Assembly: GCA_035048815.1 (NCBI GenBank)
Contig: JAUCBN010000003.1
Span: 22,924,001-22,988,000, forward strand
Source of the DNA: Abelmoschus esculentus
Taxonomy: Eukaryota > Streptophyta > Magnoliopsida > Malvales > Malvaceae
DNA: 64,000 nucleotides
Reading direction: 5' to 3'
The position numbers and the translations under genes were made by a program. This document shows positions 1-13,130 of the stretch, one piece after another. The notes under the pieces were generated by a model. The model saw nothing but the letters and a program-made list of their open reading frames with translations. It searched no databases and was not told the DNA's origin. The first letter of the stretch is position 1. The number at the start of each line of letters is the position of its first letter.

Positions 1-58
1 ATCACGATCGGGCAATCACAAATACAAATTCGGATATTCTACAACAGGATTCCTATCA
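1..58 (+). mobile_element. 3' terminus of an LTR (+ orientation), cut by window edge
   Basis: The first 58 bases align with the reverse complement of 46822-46879, the PBS-proximal end of the - strand retroelement's LTR. The shared blocks include ATCACGATCGGGCAATCACA and AAATTCGGATATTCT, with roughly seven mismatches counted by eye over 58 bases. Both copies end in CA. Satellite array 1 starts directly after it. The rest of this LTR, and whether it is a solo LTR or part of a full element, lies outside the window. I infer the same family as the element at 41-48 kb but an independent insertion, because the orientation is opposite. Confidence 0.72.
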
Positions 59-3000
59 ACCTTCTTTTTCAGTGCATGTCATAATAAATGATCCCTCTCT
101 TTGATAGTATACCGTGATCGATGACCCCACTCTTTGAGCGTATGTCGCAATGAAAGACCTCTCTCTTCGAGTGCAAGCCGTGGTGAAAGGTCCTCTTTAA
201 GAGTATACCATAATGGATGACCCTCTCTTTGAGCGAATGTCGCGTTGAATGACCCCTCTCTTCGACTGCATGTCATAATGGATGGTCCCTTTCTTAGAGC
301 GTATATCGTGATGGACGACACCTCTCTTTGAGCGTATGTCGCGGTGATTGATCTCTCTTCGAGACTATGTCATAATGAATGGTCCCTCTCTTTGAGCTTA
401 TGCCGTGATGGACGACCCATCTCTATGAGCATATGTCGCGTTAAATGACCCCTCTCTTCGAGTGCATGTTTTGGTTAACGGTCCCCCTCTTTAAGCGTAT
501 AACGAGATGGACGACCCCTCTTTTTTAGCGTATGTCGCAATGAATGACCCGTCTCTTCGAGTGCAAGTCATAATGAATGGTCCCTTTCTTAGAGCATATA
601 CCGTAATGGACGACCCTTCTCTTGGAGCATATGTTGCAGTGAATGACTCGTCTATTCGAGTGCATGTCCAGGTGAACGGTTCCTCTCTTTGAGCGTATGC
701 CGTGACGGATGACCCCTCTCTCCGAGTGCATGACATGGTGAATGATCTCTCTCTTTGAGCGTATACCGTGATGGACGACCCAACTCTTTGAGCATATGTC
801 GCGTTGAATGACCCCTCTCTTCGAGTGCATGTTTTGGTGAACGGTCCCTCTCTTTAAGCGTATAACGAGATGGACGACCCCTCTTTTTTAGCGTATGTCG
901 CAATGAATGACCCGTCTTTTCGAGTGCAAGTCATAATGAATGGTCCCTTTCTTAGAGTATATACCGTAATGGAAGACCCTTCTCTTGGAGCATATGTTGA
1001 GGTGAATGACTCGTCTATTCGAGTGCATGTCCAGGTGAACGGTTCCTCTATTTGAGCGTATGCCGTGACGGACGACCCCTCTCTTTGAGCGTATGTCACG
1101 ATGAATGACCCCTCCCTCCGAGTGCATGACATGGTGAATGATCTCTCTCTTTGAGCGTATACCGTGATGGACGACCTAACTCTTTCACCGTATGTCACGA
1201 TGAATGACCCTTCTCTTCGAGTGTAGGTCATAATGAATGACCCCTATCTTTGAGTGCATGTCATGGTGAACGACCCCTCTCTTTGAGCGTAAATCGCGAT
1301 GAACGACCCCTCTCTTCGAGTGTATGTCATAACGAATGGTCCCTTTACTAGAGCGTATACCGTGATGGACGACCCATCTCTTTGAGCGTATGTCACGATG
1401 AATGACCCCTCTCTTTTAGTGTATCTCATAATGAAAGGTCCATTACTTAGAGCATATACCGTGATAGATGACCCTTCTCTTTGATCGTATGTAATATGAA
1501 TGACCCCTCTCTTTCAGTGCATATCATAATAAACGGTCCCTCTCTTTGAGCGTATACCGTAATCGATGTCCCATCTCTTTGAGCGTATGTCACGATGAAA
1601 GATCCCTCTCTTTGAGTGCAAGTCATGGTGAAAGGATGACCCCTCTCTTTGAGCGAATGTCGCGATGAATGACCCGTCTATTCGACTATATGTCATAATG
1701 AATGGTCCTTTTCTTAGAGCGTATACTGTGATGGACGACACCTCTTTTTGAGCGTATGTCACGGTGAATGACCCCTCTTCTCGATAGTATGTCATAATGA
1801 ATGATCCTCTCTTTGAGCGTATACCGTGATGAACAACCCCTCTCTTTTAGCGTATGTCGCGTTGAATGACTCCTCCCTTCGAGTTCATGTTTTAGTGAAT
1901 GGTCCCTCTCTTTGAGCGTATAACGACATGGACGACCCCTCTTTTTTAGCGTATGTCGCGATGAATGACCCCTCTCTTTGAGTGCATGTCATAATGAATA
2001 GTCCCTTTCTTAGAGTATATACCATGATGGACGACCCTTCTCTTTGAGCATATGTCGCTGTGAATGAGACCTCCCTTCGAGTGCATGTCATAATGGACGA
2101 ACCCTGTCTTTGAGTGTATACCGTGATCGATGACCCTCTTTTTAAGTGTATGTCGCGATGAATGACCCTTGTCTTCGAGTGCATGTCATAATGAACGGTC
2201 CCTTTCTTAGACCGTATACTGTGAGGGACAAGTTCACTTTTTGAGCGTATGTCGCGGTGAATGCCCCTCTCTTCGAGTGCATGTCATAATGAACGGTATC
2301 CTTCTTGGAACGTATAACGTGATGGACGACCCCTGTCTTCAAGCGCATGTCGCTGTGAACGGTCTCTCTCTTTAAGCGTATACCATGATGGTTGACCCCT
2401 CCCTTTGTTCGTATGTCGCGATGAATGATGCCTCTCATTGAGTGTATGACATGATGAACGGTCCCTCTCTTTGAACGTATATGGTGATGGAAAATTCCTC
2501 TCTTTGAGCGTATGTCATAATGAATGGTCCCTCTCACTGAGCGTATGTCGCGTTGAATGACCACTCTTTTCTAGCTTATGTCGCAGTGAACGACATAACG
2601 AGATGGACGACCTCTCTTTTTTAGGGTGAACGGTCCCTCTCTTTGAGCGCATAACGAGATGGACGACCCCTCTTTTTTAGCGTATGTCGCGTTGAATGAC
2701 CCCTCTCTTCGAGTGCATGTCAAAATTAATGTTCCCATTCTTAGAGAGTATACCGTGATGGATGACCCATCTCTTTGAGCGTATGTAACGGTGAATGACC
2801 CATCTCTTCGAGAGTGTATCGTAATAACCGGTCCCTCTTTTTGAGAGTCTCCCATGATGGACGACCCATCTCTTTGAATGTATGTCGCGATATAAAAAAC
2901 AGTCCCTTTCTTAGAGCGTATACCGTGATGGACGACCCATCTCTTTGAGCGTTTATCACGATGAATGACCCCTCTCTTCGAGTGCATGTCATAATGAACG

Positions 3001-6000
3001 GTCCCATTCTTAGAGAGTATATTGTGATGGACGAGACCTCTCTTTGACCGTATGACGTGGTCAATGACCCCTCTCTTCGAGCATGTATCATAATGAACGG
3101 ACCATCTCTCTGAGTGTATGCCATAATGCACGACCCCTATCTTCGAGCATATATCACGATGAATGACCCTTCTATTCGAGTGCATGTCATGGTGTGTGGT
3201 CCCTCTCTTTGGGCGTATAACGTAATGGACGACCCCTCCCTTTGAGCATATGTCTCAATGAATGACCCCTCTCTTTGAGTGCATGTCATAATCAACGGTC
3301 GATCTCTTTGAGAGTATATCGTGATGGACGATCCATCTCTTTGAGCATATATCACGATGAATGACCCCTCTCTTCGAGTGTATGTCTTAGTGGACGATCC
3401 CTCTCTTTTAGCGTATACCATGGTGGATGACCCCTCTCTTTGAGCGCATGTCGCGATGAATGACCCTTCTCTGTGAGTGCATTACATGGTGAACGGTCCC
3501 TCTATCTGAGCGTATACTAGGATGGACGATCCATCTCTCTGAGCGTATGTCGTGATGAATGACTCCTCTCTTCGAGTGCATGTCATGGTGAACGGTTCCT
3601 CGCTTTGAGTATATACCGTGATAAACGACCCGTCTTTTAAGATATGTCGCGATGAATGACCCCTCTCTTCGAGTGTGTGTCTTAATGGACGGTTCCTCTC
3701 TTTTAGCGTATACCATGATGGATTACCCCTCTCTTTGAGCATATGTCGCAATGAATGACCATTCGCTTGGAGTGCATGATATGGTGAACGGTCCGTCTAT
3801 CCGAGCGTATGTCAGTATGGACGACCCCTTTCTTTGAGCGTATGTCGTGATGAATGACCCCTCTCTTTGAGCGTACGTCGCGAGGAATGATCCTTCTATT
3901 CGAGTGTACATCATAATGAACGGTCTCTCTCTTTGAGTGTATGTCATAATGAACGGTCCCTCTCTTTGAACGTATACCGTGATCGATGACCCGTCTCTTT
4001 GAGTGTATGTTGCGATGAATGACCTTCTCTTCAAGTGCATGTCATGGTGAATGGTTCTTCTCTTTGAGCGTATGTCGCAGTGAATGAACCCTCTCTTCGA
4101 GAGTATATAATAATGAACGGTCCCTCTCTTTGTGCGTATGCCGTGATGGACCACCCCTCTCTTTGAGCGTATGTCTCCACGAATGACCACTCTCTTCGAG
4201 TGCATGTCAACGTGAACGTTCCCTCTCTTTGAGCGTATACTATGATGGACAACACCTCTCTTTGAGCTTATGTCACGATGAATGACTCTTCGAGTGCATG
4301 TCATAATGAACGGTCCCTTTCTTAGAGCGTGACGGACGACCCTTCTCTTTGATCATATGTCGCTCAGAATGACCACTCTCTTTGAGAGCATGTCATGCTA
4401 AACGACCTCTCCCTTTGAGCGTATACCGTGATGGAGGACCCCTCTCTTTGAGCGTATGTCGTAATGAATGACCCTTCTCTTTGAGTGCATGTCATGCTGA
4501 ACAACCACTCTCTTTGAGCGCATACTGTGATGGATGACCTTTCCCTTTGAGCGTATATTGCGATCAATGACCCTTCTGTTCGAGTGCATCTCATAATGAA
4601 CAATCCCTTTCCTAGAGCGTATACCGTGATGAACATCACCTTTCCTTGAGCGTATATCATAGTGACAGTCCCCTCTCTTCGAGCGTATGTCATAATTAAC
4701 GGATCCCTCTCTTTGAGCGTATACCGTGATGGATGACCCCTCTCTTTTAGCGTATATCGCGGTGAATGATCCCTCACTACTAGAGTATGTCATAATGAAC
4801 GACCCCTCTTTTTGAGCATATGCCGTGATGGATGAGCCCTCTCTTTGAGCGTATGTTGCGATGAATGACCCCTCTCTTCGAGTGCATATCATAATGAACG
4901 ATCACATTGTAAGAGCGTATACCGTGATAGACGACTCCTCTCGTTGAGTGTATGTCGTGGTGAATTACCCCTCCCTTCTAGAGTATGTCATAATGAATTG
5001 TTCCTCTGTTTGAGCGTATACCGTGAAGGACGACCCCTCTCTTTGAGCGTATGTCGCAATGAATGACCCATCTCTCTGAGTGCATGACATGGTGAATGAT
5101 CTCTCTCTTTGAGTGTATACCGTGATGGACGACCCAACTCTTTCACCGAATGTCGCGATGAATGACCCCTCTCTTCCAGTGCAGGTCATAATGAACGGTC
5201 CCTTTCCTATAGCGTATAACATGATGGATGTCCTTCTCTTTGAGTGAATGTCGCGGTGAATGACCCCTGTCTTCGAGGGTAGTTCATAATTAACGAACCC
5301 TTTCTTAGTGCATCTACCATGATGGATGACCCCTCTCTTTGAGCGTATGTCGCGGTTAATGACCCCTCTCTTCAAGCGTATTTCATAATAAACGATCCAT
5401 ATCTTAGAGCGTATACCGTGATGACCCTTCTCATTGTGCATATGTCGCGATGAATGACCCGTCTCTTCGACTGCACGTCATAATGAAATGTCCCTTTCTT
5501 AGAGCGTATATCGTGATGGATGACCCATCTCTTTGAGTGTATGTTGCAGTGAATAACCCCTCTCTTCGAGAGTATGTCGCAATGACCGGTCCCTCTCTTT
5601 GAGCGTATCCCGTGATGGACGACCCCTCTCTTTGGGCATATGTCGCGATAAATAACCCCTCTCTTTGGGCATATGTCGCGATAAATAACCCCTCTCTTTT
5701 TGTGCATGTCATGGTGAACGGTCCCTCTCTTTGAGCATGTACCGTGATGGACGACCCCTCTCTTCGAGCATTTGTCGCGATGAATGACCCCTCTCTTTGA
5801 GTGCATGTCATGGTGAACAATCCCTCTCTTTGAGTGTTTGTCGTGATGGATGACCCCTCTCTTTCAACGTATGTCGCAATGAATGACCCCTCTCTTCGAG
5901 TGCTTTCCATAATAAACACTCCCTTTCTTAGAGCGTACATCGTGATGGACGACCCTTCTCTTTGAGCGTATGACGCGATGATTGAATCCTCTCTTCGAGT

Positions 6001-7814
6001 GCATGTCGTAACGAACGGTCCATTTCTTAGAGGTAATACCGTGATGGACGACACCTCTCTTTGAGCGTATTCCCCTCTCTTTGAGTGCATGTCATAATGA
6101 ACGGTCCCTTTTTTTGAGCGTGTACTGTGATAGACGACCTCTCTCTTTGAGCGTATGTCGCGGAGAACGACCCCTCTCTTCGAGAGTATGCTGTAATGAT
6201 CGGTCCCTCTCTTTGAGCGTATACCGTGATAGACGACCCCTCTCTTTGAATGTATGTCGCGATGAATGACCCCTCTCTTCGGGTGCATATCATAATAAAC
6301 AGTCTATTTCTTAGAGTGTATCCCGTGATGGACGATCCTTCTCTTTGAGCGTATGTCACGATGATTGACCCCTCTCTTCGAGTGAATGTCATAATAAACG
6401 GTCCCTTTCTTAAATCGTATACCGTGATGGACGACACCTCTCTTTGAGCGTAAAACCCTTTCTTAGAGCGTATATCGTGATGGACGACCCCTCTCTTTGA
6501 GCGTATGACTTGGTGAGTGACCCCTCTCTTCGAGAGAATGTCGTAATGACCAGTCCTTGTCTATGAGCGTATTCCGAGATGGAATGACCCCTCTCTTTAA
6601 ATATATGTCGCGATGAATGACCCCTTTCTTCGAGTACATGTCATAATAAGTAGCCCCTTTCTTAAAGCGTATCCTGTGATGGACGACCTCTCTCTTTGAG
6701 CATATGTCGCGACGAAAGAACACTCTCTTTGAGTGCATGTCAGGATGAACGGTCCCCCTTTTTGAGCGTATGTCGTGATGGATGACCCCGCCATGACCCA
6801 TCTCTTCGGGTTAATGTCATAATGAATGGTCCATTTCTTAGAGCGTATACCGTGATGGACGACCCTTCTCTTTGAGCTTATGTCGCGATGATTGACTGCA
6901 CACTCTGAGTGCATGTCATAATGACCGGTCCCTTTCTTATAGTGTATACCATGATGGACGATCCCTCTCTTTAAGCGTATGTCGCGGTGAATGACGCCTC
7001 TCTTCGAGAGTACACCAAAATGAAAGGTCCCTCTCTTTGTGCGTACGTCGTGATAGATGACCCCTCTCTTCGAGTGCATGTCATGGTGAACGGTCCCTCT
7101 CTTTGAGCGTATACCGTGATGTACGACCCCTCTCATTGAGCGTAGGTCGCGATGAATGACCCTTCTCTTCAAGGGCATGTCATACCGAACGGTTCCTCTC
7201 TTTGAGCCTACATCGTGATCGATGACCCCTCTTTTTGAGCGTATATTGCGATGAATGACCCCTCTCATCGAGTTCATGTCATGGTGAATAATCCCTCACT
7301 TTAAGCGTATACCATGATGGATGACCCCTCTCTTTGAGCGTATGTCGCGATGAATGACCCCTCTCTTCGAGTGCATGTCATAATGAATGGTCCCTTTCTT
7401 ATAGTGTATACCATGATTGACGACCCTTTTCTTTGAGCGTATGTCGCGATGAATGACCCCTCTCTTCGAGTGCATGTCATAATGAAAGGTCCCTTTCTTA
7501 GAGCGTATACCGTGATGGATGACCCTTATCTTTCAGCGTATGTCGCGTTTAATGACCTCTCTCTTCGAGCGTATTTCACATTGAACAGTCTCTTTCTTAG
7601 AGCGTACCTGTGATGGATGACCTTTTTCTTTGAGCGTATGTCACGGTGAATGACCCCTCTCTTCGAGCGTATTTCATAATAAATGGTCCCTCTCATTGAG
7701 CGTATACCGTGATGGATGACCCCTCTCTTTGAGCATATGATGCATTGAATGGTCCCTCTCTTTGAGTGCATGTCATAATGAATGGTCCCTTTCTTAGAGC
7801 GTATACCATGATGG
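59..7814. repeat. Satellite array 1, left block (33-bp units, 99-bp composite)
   Basis: Tandem units of 33 bp share a CCTCTCTTTGAG-like box followed by a variable half. Three flavours recur in order: one with GCGTATGTCGCGATG, one with GTGCATGTCATAATG, and one with a CTTAGAG box and GCGTATACCGTGATG. Together they form a 99-bp composite; for example, equivalent TAATGAA sites at 7381 and 7480 are 99 bp apart. Divergence between units is substantial and single-unit gains or losses are common. Because 33 is divisible by three and the consensus lacks stops in two - strand frames and one partly open + frame, it produces many accidental open frames. There is no sign of genes. Confidence 0.95.
481..1239. 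repeat. Local tandem duplication of about 363 bp inside array 1
   Basis: The block from 481 is repeated from 844, an offset of 363 bp, which is 11 x 33. It has distinctive shared variants: TATAACGAGATGG, a CCTCTTTTTTAGCG box, GAGTGCAAGTC, and CTTGGAGCATATGTTG. The second copy has one extra 33-bp unit before the GAGTGCATGACATGG variant. Parts of the same variant set reappear near 1900, 2650 and 5080, so this block belongs to a family of copied segments. Confidence 0.8.
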
Positions 7815-7819
7815 ACGAC
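7815..7819. repeat. Target-site duplication, left copy (ACGAC)
   Basis: ACGAC directly precedes the TG of the solo LTR and is part of the satellite unit (GATGGACGAC). The identical five bases follow the LTR at 9130-9134. Removing the insert restores an uninterrupted satellite unit. Confidence 0.85.
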
Positions 7820-9129
7820 TGTAAACACCATTTTATCTGGGTCTAACTCGTCACTTTTATGTTTAAAATAATGGGCTTGGACGCTTTAATTTCTGTACGG
7901 GTATTAATATTATGGTCATATATTTTACATTAATATTGCATGTTTGTACGTGTGTTTATTATAATAATATGTGTACTACGCATGTTAATATTCTACCTTA
8001 CTATTTGTTTAAGTTTTATCGGTGTGTGTATATATATAATATGTACTTGTGGATATTATGAAATCATCAAATGTGATATATTATGTTGCATAACTATGTA
8101 TTAATAATGTATGTAATCAAATATATATGTATATATCGTTAGTTAGGTATACAGGCGTCCTTATTTTATTTAATTTATTCCTAAGCATGTCATTTTGTTT
8201 TATCCTTTATATATATATTATATATATATTACATGGTCTTTAAATCAAAATCAATTGTTACTTGCATGTGTATTTATTTATGTTTAATTCTTCATATTGA
8301 GGTAGAATAATAATGATATTTTATTTCTAGAATTCGTCTCACCAAATGCATACGCTGAATCATTCGATTTTTTACCTTTGGATTCGTATCACTAGAATAT
8401 AATCATTCACATAATTTAGTATTATTTATTTAGGTCAGTTTCTATTTATTTAATTGATTAGATTATAAGAAAATAGGTGATCATTAGTTTTTATGCTCGT
8501 GTCATAACGGTCCGAATCATTGGATGTTGAGCGAAATATTAAAATTATTTTTCACCATCTCTAGGTAATTAAAATTAAAAGCTGACAAGATTATGACATC
8601 ATTTCTTTTTATGTTGCATCATTCATAAGGTGATGGGAGGATCTGAACCCTAAACTAACGCGACGAATAATATTATTTGACGTTGATTTAGTCTTTGGTC
8701 CGGTGTATCGTTAACCTTATTAATTAAATGCTTTATTGATTTGAATTCACCAATTAAATTAAACAAATTTAATTAAGGTCAATTTTGAATTTAGAAAAGG
8801 ATTTAAAATTAAATTAAAGTTGAAACATGATTTTTAAAGAAAATATTTTTGGTACCGATTTCAGAGAGTGATGGGGTTGCTAATCCTTCCCCATGCATAA
8901 CCAATTCCAAAACCCTTTTTCAAAATAAATCTTTGATTTTCCTTTTAAGGTGTCCGGTCTACCTTAGTAACCGATGGCGGATCCAAATTTATTTTTCCAA
9001 AAGAATTTATATTTTTTAAATAACATTTTCGAAGGGCATTAAATCAATACCACCAAAGATCTTGTCTCCTTAATACTTTTCAAACTAATTTTCCGTTTTC
9101 CATCTTTCAACCTGAAAAAGGCCGCTTCA
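7820..9129 (+). mobile_element. Solo LTR, Ty3/gypsy Tat/Ogre-like candidate, 1310 bp
   Basis: This AT-rich, non-satellite island starts TGTAAACACC and ends GCCGCTTCA, so it has TG...CA termini. It is flanked by the perfect 5-bp duplication ACGAC, and the satellite phase resumes exactly across it. That is the signature of an LTR retrotransposon reduced to a single LTR by recombination. The stretch at about 8875-8990 (GGTTGCTAATCCTTCC, CCATGCATAACC, then AATAAAT, a TTTTCCTTTTAAGG tract and GATGGCGGATCC) resembles the conserved R-U5 tail I know from Tat/Ogre-type LTRs. This lineage call is by memory of the motif, not by alignment. An alternating AT run lies near 8211-8231. No protein-coding potential is seen. 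The insertion call is firm; the lineage is tentative. Confidence 0.8.
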
Positions 9130-9134
9130 ACGAC
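9130..9134. repeat. Target-site duplication, right copy (ACGAC)
   Basis: Second copy of the 5-bp target site, immediately after the CA end of the solo LTR. It is followed by CTTTCTCATTG, the normal continuation of a satellite unit. Confidence 0.85.
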
Positions 9135-10339
9135 CTTTCTCATTGTGTGTATGTCGCGATGAATGTCCCCTCTCATGGAGTGCATGTCATAATGAACGGT
9201 CCCTTTCTTTGAGCGTATACCGTGATGGACGACCCTTCTCTTTGAGCGTATGTCACGGTGAATGACCCCTCTCTTTGAGTGCATGTCACAATGGACGGTG
9301 AACCTACTCTTTGAGTGTATGTCGCAGTGAATGACCCCTCTCTTCGAGCGTACTTCATAATGAATGGTCTTTTTCTTAGACTGTATACTGTGATGGATGA
9401 CCCCTCTCTTTGAGCCTATGTCGCGGTGAATGATCCCTCTCTTTAAGCGTATGACGTGATGGATGACCCTCTCCTTAAGCATATGTGGATATGAATGACC
9501 CCTCTCTTCGAGCGTATTTTATAATGAACGATCCCTTTCTTAGAGCGTATACCATGATGGCTGACCCCTCTCTTTGAGCGTATTTCATAATGAACGGCCC
9601 TCTCTTTGAGCGTATGCTGTGATGGATGAACCCTCTCTTTGAACGTATGTCGCGATCAATGACCCCTTTCTTCGAGTGCATTTCATGGTGAACGGTACCT
9701 CTCTTTGAGCGTATATCGTGATGGACGACCGCTCTCTTTTAGCGTATGTCACGATGAATGACCCCTCTATTCGAGTGCATGCCATGGTAAATGATCCCCC
9801 TCTTTGATCGTATACCGTGATGGACGATCCCTCTCTTTGAGTGTATGTCGCGATGAATGGACCCCTCTCATCGACTGCATGTCATAATGAACAGTCCCTT
9901 TTATAGAGCGTATACCGTGATGGACGACCCCTCTCTTTGAGAGTATGTCATGGTGAATGACCCCTCACTTCTAGAGTATGTCGTAATGACTTGTCCCTCT
10001 CTTTGAGCGTATCCCATGATGGACGATCCCTCTCTTTGAGCATATGTCGCGATGAATAACCTCTCTCTTTGAGTGCATTTCATGGTGAACGGTCCCTCTC
10101 TTTGAGCATATGTCACGGTGAATGACCCCTCTCTTTGAGTGTATATCATAATTAATGGTCTCTCTCTTAGTGCGTATACCGTGACGAATGACCATACTCT
10201 TTGAGCGTATGTCGCGATGAATGACTCTACTCTTCGAGTGCATGTCATAATGAACGACCCCTTTCTTAGAGCCTATACCGTGATGGATGAACCTTCTCTT
10301 TGAGTGTATGTCATAGTGACTGATCCCTCTCTTCGAGCA

Positions 10340-11410
10340 TATTTCGTTATGAACGGTCCCTTTCTTAGAGCGTATATCGTGATGGATGACCCCTCTCGCA
10401 GAGCGTATGTCGCGGTAAATGACCCCTCTCTTCAAGAGAATTTCATAATGAACGATCCTTTTCTTTGAGCGTATTCCGTGATGGATGACCCCTCTCTTTG
10501 GGCATATGTCACAGTGAATGACCCCTCTCTTTGAGCGTATTTCATAATGAACATTCGCTCTCTTTGCGCGTATGTCGTGATGGATGACCCCTCTCTTTGA
10601 GTGTATGTCGCGTTGAATGTCCACTCTCTTCGAGTGCTTGTAATAATAAACGGTCTCTTTCTTAGAGTGTATACCGTGATGGACGCCCCTTCTCATTGTG
10701 CATACGTCGCGATGAATGACCCTTCTCTTCGAGTGCATATCATAATGAATAGTACCATACTTTGAACGTATATCACGATGTACGACCCCTCTCTTTGAGG
10801 GTATGTTACGGTGAATGACCCCTCCCTTCGAGAGTTTGTCGTAATAATCGGTCTCTCTCTATGATTGTATCCCGTGATGGACGACCCTTTCATTGAGCAT
10901 ATGTCTCGATGTGAATGACCCCTCTCTTTTAGTGCATGTCATGGTGAACGATCCCTCTCTTTGAGCGTATACCATGATGGACGACCCCTCTCTTTGAACG
11001 TACGTCATGATGAATGATCTCTCTCTTCAAGTGTATGTCATAATAAACAGTCCCTTTCTAAGAGCGTATACCCTGATGGACGACCATTCTCTTTGAGCGT
11101 ATGTCGCGATGATTGACCCCTCTCTTTGAGTGCTTGTCATAATGAACAATCCCTTTCTTAGAGCGTATACCATGATGGACGATACCTCTCTTTGAGCGTA
11201 TGACGCGGTGAATGACCCTTCTCTTCTAGCATATGTCATAATGAATGTTCCCTCTCTTTGAGCATATACTGTGATGGACGACCCCTCTCTTTGACCGTAT
11301 GTCGCGATGAATAAAACCCTCTCTATTCGAGTGCATGTCATGGTGAGCAGTCCCACTCTTTAAGCGTATATTGTGATGGACTCTTTGAGAGTATGTCGCG
11401 ATGAATAAAG
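10340..11410. repeat. Array 1 segmental copy A of about 1.7-kb duplication
   Basis: Shares rare variants in the same order with 12040-13130. These are a CCTCTCGC box, AGAGAATTTCATAATG, CATTGTGCAT, ACCATACTT, GATTGTATCCCGTGATGG and CAGTCCCACTCTTT. The offset is 1703-1704 bp up to about 11045, then 1670 bp, then about 1736 bp. The steps are one 33-bp unit lost and two gained between copies. A third partial copy of the same variant string lies at about 29230-29740. Confidence 0.75.
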
Positions 11411-12039
11411 ACCCCTCTCTTTGAGCTTATGCCACGGTAAATGACCCCTGTCTTCGAGTGCATGTCATAATGAACGGTCCCTCTTTATGAGTGGATACCG
11501 TGATAGACGACCCTTCTCTTTGAGCATGTCACGTTGAATGACCCCTCTCACGAGAGTAGGTCATAATGAATGGTCCCTTCCTTAGAGCGTATATCGAGAT
11601 GGACGACCCATCTCTTTGAACGTATGTCGCAGTGAATGACCCCTCTCTTCGAGTGCTGGTCATAATGAACGATCCCTCTCTTTGAGCGTATATTGTGATG
11701 GATGACCCCTCTCATTGAGCGTATGCCACGTTGAATGACCCCTCTCTTCGAGTGCGTGTCATAATGAACGATCCCTCTTTTTGAGTAGATACCGTATGGA
11801 CGATCCTTCTCTTTGATCGTTTGTCGCGATGAATGACCCCTCTCTTTGAGTGCATGTATTGATCCCTTTCTTAGAGTGTGTACGGTGATGGACGACCAAT
11901 CTCTTTGAGCGTATGTCGCGATGAATGAGCCCTCTATTCGAGTGCATGTTAGAATGAAAGGTCCCTCTCTTTGAGCATATACCGTGATAGACGATCCCTC
12001 TCTATGAGTGTTTATCGTGATGAATGACCCCTCTCTTCG

Positions 12040-13130
12040 GGTGCATGTCATAATGAATGGTCTCTTTCTTAGAGCGTATACCGTGATGGACGACCCCTCT
12101 CGCTGAGCGTATGTCGCGATAAATGACCTCTCTCTTTGAGAGAATTTCATAATGAACGATCCTTTTCTTTGAGCATATACCGTGATGGATGACTCCTCTC
12201 TTTGAGCGTATGTCACAGTGAATGACCCCTCTCTTCGAGCGTATTTCATAATGAACGTTCCCTCTCTTTGAGCGTATGTCGTGATGGATGACCCCTCTCT
12301 TTGAGTGTAAGTCGCGTTGAATGACCCCTCTCTTCGAGTGCATGTCATAATGAACGGTCTCTTTCTTAGAGCGTATACCGTGATGGACGACCCTTCTCAT
12401 TGTGCATATGTCGCGATGAATGACTCTTCTCTTCGAGTGCATATCATAATGAATGGTACCATACTTGGAGCGTATATTGCGATGTACGATCCCTCTCCTT
12501 GAGGGTATGTTGCGGTGAATGACCCTAACTTCGAGAGTTTGTCGTAATCATCGGTCCCTCTCTTTGATTGTATCCCGTGATGGACGACCCTTTCTTTGAG
12601 CATATATTTTGATGTGAATGACCCCTCTCCTTTAGTGCATGTCATGGTGAACGATCCCTCTCTTTGAGCATATACCATGATGGACGACTGCTCTCTTTGA
12701 ACGTACGTCGTGATGAATGACCCATCTCTTCAAGTGCATATCATAATAAACAGTCCCTTTCTTTGAGCGTATGTTGCGATGATTTACCCCTCTCTTTGAG
12801 TGCTTGTCATAATGAACCATCCCTTTCTTAGAGCGTATACTGTGTTGGACGACACCTCTCTTTGAGCGTATGACGCGGTGATTGACCCCTCTCTTCTAGC
12901 ATATGTCATAATGAATGGTCTCTCTCTTTGAGCGTATGATGCGGTGATTGACCCCTCTCTTCTAGCATACGTCATAATGAATGGTCCTTCTCTTTGAGCG
13001 TATACCATGATGGACGACCCCTCTGTTTGACTGTATGTCGAGATGAATAAAAACCCCTCTATTCGACTGCATGTCATGGTGAACAGTCCCACTCTTTGGG
13101 CGTATATCGTGATGGACTCTCTAAGAGTAT
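12040..13130. repeat. Array 1 segmental copy B of about 1.7-kb duplication
   Basis: Partner of 10340-11410 (see that entry). Equivalent landmarks are the CCTCTCGC box near 12092, ACCATACTT at 12458, GATTGTATCC at 12566 and CAGTCCCACT at 13084. Confidence 0.75.

Noticed and set aside
8000..8700. Gene or exon inside the AT-rich island
   Set aside because: No open frame of useful length, and the island is fully accounted for by the solo LTR with its target duplication.
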